Assembly (NCBI GenBank): GCA_046496815.1
Contig: JAWOGN010000098.1
Location: forward strand, 1 to 11,235
Source: JAWOGN01 sp046496815
GTDB lineage: Bacteria > Desulfobacterota > DSM-4660 > Desulfatiglandales > Desulfatiglandaceae
Direction: 5' to 3'
Length of the DNA: 11,235 bases
This document shows, piece after piece, positions 7,834 to 11,235 of the stretch (its first letter is position 1; each line of letters starts with the position of its first letter). The notes below the pieces were generated by a model. The model did not search any database and was not told the DNA's origin. It saw only the letters and a list, made by a program, of their open reading frames with translations. The translations under genes and the position numbers were made by a program.

Positions 7834-7976
7834 ATTTCATCGAGCAGCTCCGGCACCTTTTGCACTTCGTCAATAATGACCGGCTCTTTCAACTGTTTCG
7901 GGGATAAGGCAAGGAGTAGCTGCCGGAGCAAAAAAGGGCGCTTGACCAAGTCAAAAAAAGGGGAATCCCGAATAAA
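7822..7976 (-). pseudogene. remnant of an AAA_14/DUF4143-type ATPase
   Basis: The minus frame reads FLLRQLLLALSPKQLKEP followed by VIIDEVQKVPELLDEIHWL. This is the Walker B stretch and following helix of the AAA_14 ATPases that carry a C-terminal DUF4143 domain (common in bacteria and archaea). Those proteins are about 350-400 residues. Here there is no Walker A upstream, where a stop lies at 7977-7979. There is no DUF4143 part downstream, because the frame passes straight into the antisense of the aldolase gene. The recognisable match stops within the last dozen bases of the aldolase gene. This is a dead fragment, possibly from a recombination that joined at the aldolase stop. Confidence 0.7.
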
Positions 7977-7988
7977 TCAAGATTCCCC
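7953..7988 (-). terminator. rho-independent terminator (minus strand)
   Basis: On the minus strand GGGGAATC (7988-7981), a 13-nt loop and GATTCCCC (7967-7960) form a perfect 8-bp stem followed directly by seven T (7959-7953). Read on the plus strand the stem lacks a T-tail, but it may still trim the aldolase message from downstream. On the minus strand it would end the unassigned reading frame that stops at 7977. Confidence 0.65.
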
Positions 7989-8147
7989 CCCCTCCTTTTC
8001 CATATGCTCAGGAGTAGCGTATGGCACAAAGAAGTATCCCAAAAGATCGCCCAAAGCGCAATCGGTAAGGAGTATGAATTTCAGGCTTATTTTGTTGAGG
8101 CGGATATAATACTTTAGAACCAGGAAATAGACGGGGGAGTTAGTTTT
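7977..8147 (-). other. unassigned open stretch ending in the terminator
   Basis: The minus frame is open for 56 codons between stops and has no good start codon. It ends (…YATPEHMEKEGGES) inside the loop of the minus-strand terminator, the place expected for the 3' end of a real gene. It could be the tail of a lost gene. A plus-strand stretch over the same bases (MLRSSVWHKE… to VEADIIL, about 8004-8117) looks equally protein-like. I recognise neither, and one or both may be chance. Confidence 0.2.
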
Positions 8148-8321
8148 TCATGTTTGGTTTGAAGGGGTGCAAGCAAGAGTGCCAGACGGCTGGATTCTGA
8201 ATAGAAGCTAAAGAAAGTTTTTTACCCCAATTCAGTGCCGGACAATCCACTTTTGTCAGATTAACCAGGCACGGAAAGCTGTGAATTGATCAGGGAGGCT
8301 CCCGTGCAGGCTCAAAAGCGA

Positions 8322-8465
8322 TTACCGGAGGAAAGACTTGGTTGGCACGAAGTTGAGAGCAACGCCACAGCCGAAGATCAATACGGCATCCACCACAAGA
8401 CGCCATCCAAGCGGCTCTCCACGGTAAATCACGCCAAAGCACGCGACAAGGGGTACCTCGGCCGA
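8322..8465 (-). pseudogene. C-terminal remnant of an EamA/DMT-superfamily transporter
   Basis: The minus frame gives 47 codons before TAA: SAEVPLVACFGVIYRGEP, then LGWRLVVDAVLIFGCGVALN. This resembles the last two membrane helices of EamA (drug/metabolite transporter) proteins, with the hallmark of a hydrophobic segment, GEPL in the short loop, W-R, then a glycine-rich final helix. EamA proteins are about 280-310 residues. Upstream the frame is open only to 8504, with no start and no further recognisable helix, so this is a fragment. The call rests on the GEPLGWR motif and hydrophobic pattern and is moderate. Confidence 0.5.
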
Positions 8466-8518
8466 TTTTCTAAATGACCGATTTGCCGAGTATTCAATGT
8501 CAAGTTATTAGAGAAAAA

Positions 8519-8753
8519 GTAAGCGTTCACAGGTTCAGGGTTCAACGTTCAGGGTTAAGGACAAAGAAGGGATTGAGGACCCGAAATCGTCGTTAAAAAT
8601 GCTCATTTTCCCAAGTAATTGCCGATTTAGTTCCAAATTTTGGATTAGGCCTGACAAAGCTGACGCTTTTCTCATAAAAACATGACCCAAATGCACTCCG
8701 TGGACGAGAATTGAACCTTGAACCCCTGAACCTTTGAACCCGTGAACGGTTAC
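8519..8753. repeat. inverted array of degenerate GGTTCA units
   Basis: The left arm 8519-8560 begins GTAAGCGTTCAC and runs through about four GGTTCA-like units spaced 6-8 nt. The right arm 8711-8753 is the reverse complement pattern, with TGAACC/TGAACCC units, ending GTGAACGGTTAC. The arm ends match at 11 of 12 bases. The ~150-bp interior has no recognisable gene. The layout resembles a non-coding mobile or structural repeat. Confidence 0.6.
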
Positions 8754-8876
8754 GAGAAAAAAAAGATTCGTCAGCTATCCCCGCGTTGATCACTTGCTTC
8801 TATGGGGATTCAAGTAAGCTCATCAAATTCATACGTTCAGATCCGTCTCATGTCCCTGAAAGTTTGTTTCATTCCC

Positions 8877-9896
8877 TCATCTATCGGACACTGATCTCAA
8901 GCGTTTGATGAAGCGCCTGGACCTGTGCCAAAGCCCGACAACGTAGACAATGATCAACGCTGCCACCAGGCGGGGTACCCACATCCAAAAGGGGCTGAGG
9001 CCGAAAGAAAGGAAAAGGGCCGGATCTTCAATTATGGAATGGTTGACCCCGATTGAGAGGTGCAATTTTTCAATGTCTTCCCGGGCAAATCCTTGCCGGC
9101 GGGACTCCTGAACAATCACGGCTCCGCCATAAGCTATGCCGAAAAAAGCCCCCGTCATCCATAAGAACCCAACCTTTTTGTCGAGTCCCATGATTTTCAG
9201 CACAGGCGCAAGCCCTTCCAGAACTCGATCGGTCAGCTGGAACGTTTTTATTCCTTCCATCACCACCATGACAACCATAACGATAACGAGCATTTTTAAG
9301 GAAAGGCCGGCCGTATCCACAGACCAATTCTTCAGCGTCTGGACAAATCCAAGTGCCATCGGTCCTGATGTTGCGTCTGAAAGGGGCGTCGTTGTGTCCG
9401 ATGCCATGAACCGGGCAACCACCACCACCGCTATGATTGCGACCAATAGTCGGCTTACCGTGGCTTTGAAGATATGAATCCCCGAGTTGCCTTGGATAAT
9501 GCCTTCCTGGATGAGGTTATGGGCAATGAGCAGAAAAACAGCGATCAGCGTCATTTGGTCTGCAGTAAGCGGCAGTGTGGCCATAACCCCGATTCCGCCA
9601 TAAATCCCGATCAGCAGGCCTGTTATGATAGGAAGGGCAGCTTCTGGGGGAAGGCTTAACCACCCCATGGCAGGTTTGAGCCAGGCAACGAGCGTGTAAG
9701 TCCAGCCACTGAACTCCAGGATTGCCGTGACAAGGGAGATGGGCACCACAATTTTCATTACCCACAGGAAGGCGCTCCACCCCTGCCGAGTGCCGGATCG
9801 TAAGGTGATTCTTAACCTGGTGGACGAAGTTTCCTGCAAAGAGTACCCTCTCTCTAAAGATTTCACAGAAGCAGTCAAACTTGACGATCTCGTCAC
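8877..9896 (-). CDS. nucleoside-recognition (Gate) domain membrane protein
   Basis: Integral membrane protein with two Gate-like halves, the fold shared by nucleoside transporters, FeoB cores and SpmA/B. Transport activity is presumed but the substrate is not known. At 339 residues it has about eight hydrophobic segments. The first half carries LLIGIYGGIGVMATLPL and LLIAHNLIQEG. The second carries FFGIAYGGAVIVQE and SIGVNHSIIEDPALFLSFG, typical of the stand-alone deltaproteobacterial family. The longest start, GTG 9896, lies inside a repeat copy and has no ribosome site. TTG 9839 (residue 20) has GAGAGGG about 6 nt upstream and keeps all membrane segments, so I think it the likelier start (about 320 residues). 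It stands alone; no operon partner is visible. Confidence 0.85.
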   Translation of the reverse strand: MTRSSSLTASVKSLERGYSLQETSSTRLRITLRSGTRQGWSAFLWVMKIVVPISLVTAILEFSGWTYTLVAWLKPAMGWLSLPPEAALPIITGLLIGIYGGIGVMATLPLTADQMTLIAVFLLIAHNLIQEGIIQGNSGIHIFKATVSRLLVAIIAVVVVARFMASDTTTPLSDATSGPMALGFVQTLKNWSVDTAGLSLKMLVIVMVVMVVMEGIKTFQLTDRVLEGLAPVLKIMGLDKKVGFLWMTGAFFGIAYGGAVIVQESRRQGFAREDIEKLHLSIGVNHSIIEDPALFLSFGLSPFWMWVPRLVAALIIVYVVGLWHRSRRFIKRLRSVSDR

Positions 9897-9939
9897 CCCG
9901 TTTTCGCCGGAATGACGGAATATGGTAATTTCCGACTTT
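9891..9939. repeat. MITE-like intergenic repeat, partial copy B
   Basis: Positions 9905-9939 match the reverse complement of 6443-6477 at 32 of 35 bases. CGTCA (9891-9895) and TGACG (9913-9917) form a small dyad at its left. The terminal half with the other AAAAAGTCG end is not present. It overlaps the 5' end of the longest reading of the Gate-domain gene (first bases at 9896). Confidence 0.65.
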
Positions 9940-9940
9940 C

Positions 9941-10508
9941 AAATAACTTACGTTATTTTTGGTATAAGGCTCCTGTCTTATGGGTCCACCAGGATTGAGT
10001 CCCTTGGCTGAGAGGAATCAAGAGATCGGAAATTCTTTTTAAATCTGTATGACAGAAAAAGTCATGCCCCCATAATCACCATATTAGGCCCTGGATTCCT
10101 TGTCAATAAATGGTGTGTATATCATGCCAAAAGGCAGGGCCGAACCACCCTCATTCTAGATCATGGACATTCGGGACGTGAAAAAAGCCCTGAGTCTCAT
10201 CAGTTCGAAAAGATTGGACCCAGGGATGCAGTAGAGAATCTGCCATGAGTACAAGCAAGACGTAATCCCTTAGCGGCAGAGGGCTTGACGTTTTTCAACC
10301 CGGAACTGCTCAACCTTGGTTTGAGTTATGCATTTGCTCCGAGCGCCCCTTGTCGGTCCTGGACGTAAAGCAGGCTACCGGGAAGGGAAACATCAAAACA
10401 GGCTGCCTGTGTTAACCAATGAGGGAGAAAGAGAGTGAGGTTATGGGGTGAAAAAAGGCAATTTCGGGATTTCCGTGAGGAATATCGTGGGGGACAAAGA
10501 AGTGCAGA
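9941..10508. other. gene-free interval, nothing recognised
   Basis: About 570 nt between the Gate-domain gene and the tRNA terminator. A small AT hairpin (AAATAAC, loop TTAC, GTTATTT) sits at 9941-9958, and TGCC-AAAA-GGCA occurs near 10124-10135. Short open stretches exist on both strands (for example a 23-codon plus frame from ATG 10163), but none shows a recognisable domain, a good ribosome site or an appropriate length. It may hold decayed coding DNA that I cannot identify. Confidence 0.5.
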
Positions 10509-10510
10509 CA

Positions 10511-10542
10511 AAAAAGGACCAGAGATTTTTCTCTAAGTCCTT
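10511..10542 (-). terminator. terminator of the tRNA pair
   Basis: On the minus strand a stem AAGGAC…AGAG closes on CTCT…GTCCTT around an A-rich loop and runs into a T-tract (complement of the A-run from about 10509). It starts 10 nt after the CCA end of tRNA-Glu, which is the expected place for the end of this transcript. Confidence 0.7.
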
Positions 10543-10551
10543 GATATCACT

Positions 10552-10627
10552 TGGCAGTCCCAACGGGACTCGAACCCGTGTCTTCGGCGTGAGAGGCCGA
10601 TATCCTAGACCACTAGACGATGGGACC
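10552..10627 (-). tRNA. tRNA-Glu (anticodon CTC)
   Basis: 76 nt with encoded CCA (10554-10552). The anticodon stem TCGGC/GCCGA holds loop CTCTCAC, giving anticodon CTC at 10593-10591. The T arm is ACGGG-TTCGAGT-CCCGT. The acceptor GGTCCCA pairs with TGGGACT, with a G·U pair at 1-72. It decodes GAG. It lies 77 nt downstream of tRNA-Gln on the same strand and was probably co-transcribed with it, with processing from a joint precursor. Confidence 0.96.
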
Positions 10628-10704
10628 CTGATAAATCCGCCTCTCCAATCCTCCTCGCTGGAAGAAAGGAATCGGTCGTTCAAGTAAGGCGTAAAACTGA
10701 AAGA

Positions 10705-10778
10705 TGGCTGGGGGACGAGGATTCGAACCTCGGTTAACGGGGCCAGAACCCGTCGTCCTGCCGCTGGACGATCCCCCA
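10705..10778 (-). tRNA. tRNA-Gln (anticodon CTG)
   Basis: 74 nt with encoded CCA (10707-10705). The acceptor TGGGGGA pairs with TCCCCCA; the weak U1-A72 pair is the known identity feature of glutamine tRNA. The anticodon stem ACGGG/CCCGT holds loop TTCTGGC, giving CTG at 10746-10744. The T arm is CGAGG-TTCGAAT-CCTCG. It decodes CAG and is first in the Gln-Glu pair. A TATAAG sits 5 nt before the mature 5' end on the minus strand, with TTGAAG 16 nt further up. If that is the promoter, the leader would be almost absent, so the true promoter is uncertain. Confidence 0.96.
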
Positions 10779-10779
10779 G

Positions 10780-10847
10780 TTGACTTATACATTTGAAGGA
10801 TTTCTCTTCAAAAGTCAATGAAAATCTAAATCTTTTGCGTTGACTTA
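10780..10847. repeat. nested dyads of TTGACTT upstream of the tRNA pair
   Basis: TTGACTT (10780-10786) faces AAGTCAA (10812-10818). Between them TTTGAAG (10792-10798) faces CTTCAAA (10806-10812) around a 7-nt loop. A third TTGACTTA occurs at 10840-10847, repeating 10780-10787 exactly. The block lies just upstream of tRNA-Gln and may be promoter or regulatory DNA. Confidence 0.4.
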
Positions 10848-10998
10848 CTCGCAACAACCGCATGAGGAACCCCTTTCGGATCTGCTCCAGACGGGTTTTG
10901 CCGCTCAAGCCTAGACGGGTGCGGATTCTCATGCTATCTGAAGATCTGGAAAAAGGAAGCATTTCAATCGGCCCGATTCTTGGATCTAATTTAAGATC

Positions 10999-11027
10999 TT
11001 GAGATTGATCCGGCTTTTCGATAATAG
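10999..11027 (+). promoter_or_regulatory. probable sigma-70 promoter of the permease gene
   Basis: TTGAGA (10999-11004) is followed by TAATAG (11022-11027) at 17 nt, or GATAAT (11020-11025) at 15 nt. A start near 11033 would give a leader of about 40 nt to ATG 11072. A good -35, correct spacing and correct distance to the gene make this the best promoter candidate in the window. Confidence 0.4.
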
Positions 11028-11071
11028 AAGGGTTGCTTTCTTGGAAACCTCACATGCTTTCGGGGAACTGA

Positions 11072-11235
11072 ATGACGGCCTACTTCATTAGACGGATTCT
11101 TTTGATCATACCGACATTTATCGGCATTACGATTATGGTGTTTGTCGTTACCCGATTCGTTCCGGGGGGGCCGATAGAGCGCATCATCGCACAGATGCAG
11201 CAAATGCCCGCCATTGAAGGTTCTGCCGGCCCCGG
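11072..11235 (+). CDS. yejB: YejB-type ABC peptide transporter permease, N-terminus only
   Basis: The frame is open from ATG 11072 to the right edge, 54 codons of a family of about 340-370. The N-terminus TAYFIRRILLIIPTFIGIT is the first membrane helix of binding-protein-dependent permeases of the Dpp/Opp class. RFVPGGPIERIIAQMQ is the YejB variant (PGGP then E-x-I-A-Q) of the oligopeptide/microcin C importer. GGGGA precedes the ATG at about 6 nt. YejB normally pairs with YejE and the ATPase YejF, and these would lie beyond the window. Its binding-protein gene YejA is often upstream, but here only tRNA genes and a promoter-like site precede it. Confidence 0.82.
   Translation, partial: MTAYFIRRILLIIPTFIGITIMVFVVTRFVPGGPIERIIAQMQQMPAIEGSAGP

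Noticed and set aside
8286..8477. 63-codon plus-strand frame with an ATG
   Set aside because: The minus strand over the same bases shows an EamA-like helix pattern that explains the open frame better; the plus product is charged and featureless.
8511..8760. possible CRISPR array from the short repeated units
   Set aside because: Units are 6-8 nt and degenerate, with no unique spacers of regular length and no cas gene nearby.
8593..8793. 66-codon minus-strand frame inside the GGTTCA element
   Set aside because: Its second quarter is just the translated repeat arm (VQRFRGSRF), and there is no ribosome site or recognisable domain.
10441..10962. 173-codon minus-strand frame
   Set aside because: It runs straight through both tRNA genes and the terminator, so it cannot be a real protein gene.

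Overview
The window looks like chromosomal DNA of an anaerobic deltaproteobacterium in the broad sense (Desulfobacterota). This is inferred from the mix of genes: a branched-chain-amino-acid-type ABC cassette beside an acyl-CoA ligase, a lone nucleoside-recognition (Gate) membrane protein, a YejB-type permease, moderate GC, and short dyad repeats between genes. No marker gene fixes the taxon.

Layout. (1) Positions 1-6045 are a minus-strand cluster read right to left: a secreted LivK-type binding protein, permeases LivH and LivM, ATPases LivG and LivF, then an AMP-forming acyl-CoA ligase that runs off the left edge. The four transporter genes are packed with a 3-nt gap, an ATGA overlap and an 8-nt overlap. 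A 114-nt gap with a strong dyad separates the binding protein from the permeases. A reasonable reading is import of a branched-chain amino acid or small carboxylic/aromatic acid, followed by CoA activation of the latter. The substrate cannot be read from sequence. (2) Positions 6046-6702 are a divergent intergenic region carrying a ~111-bp element with inverted termini. (3) Positions 6703-7833 hold a plus-strand PLP enzyme of the D-threonine aldolase / 3-hydroxy-D-aspartate aldolase family. (4) Positions 7834-8876 have no intact gene. They hold decayed minus-strand pieces: an AAA_14/DUF4143 ATPase piece abutting the aldolase stop, and the apparent C-terminus of an EamA/DMT transporter. There is also a minus-strand terminator and an inverted array of degenerate GGTTCA units. 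(5) Positions 8877-9896 hold a minus-strand Gate-domain membrane protein whose longest start lies in a second, partial copy of the repeat seen at 6441-6551. (6) Positions 9943-10508 have nothing I recognise. (7) Positions 10511-10847 hold a minus-strand tRNA-Gln(CTG)/tRNA-Glu(CTC) pair with a terminator and a nested upstream dyad. (8) From 11072 a plus-strand YejB-type permease begins and runs off the right edge.

The intact genes are ordinary metabolic and transport genes. I see no convincing new biological system. The least ordinary parts are the gene graveyard at 7834-8760, the repeat family that touches two genes, and some unusual ATPase motifs in LivG and LivF.
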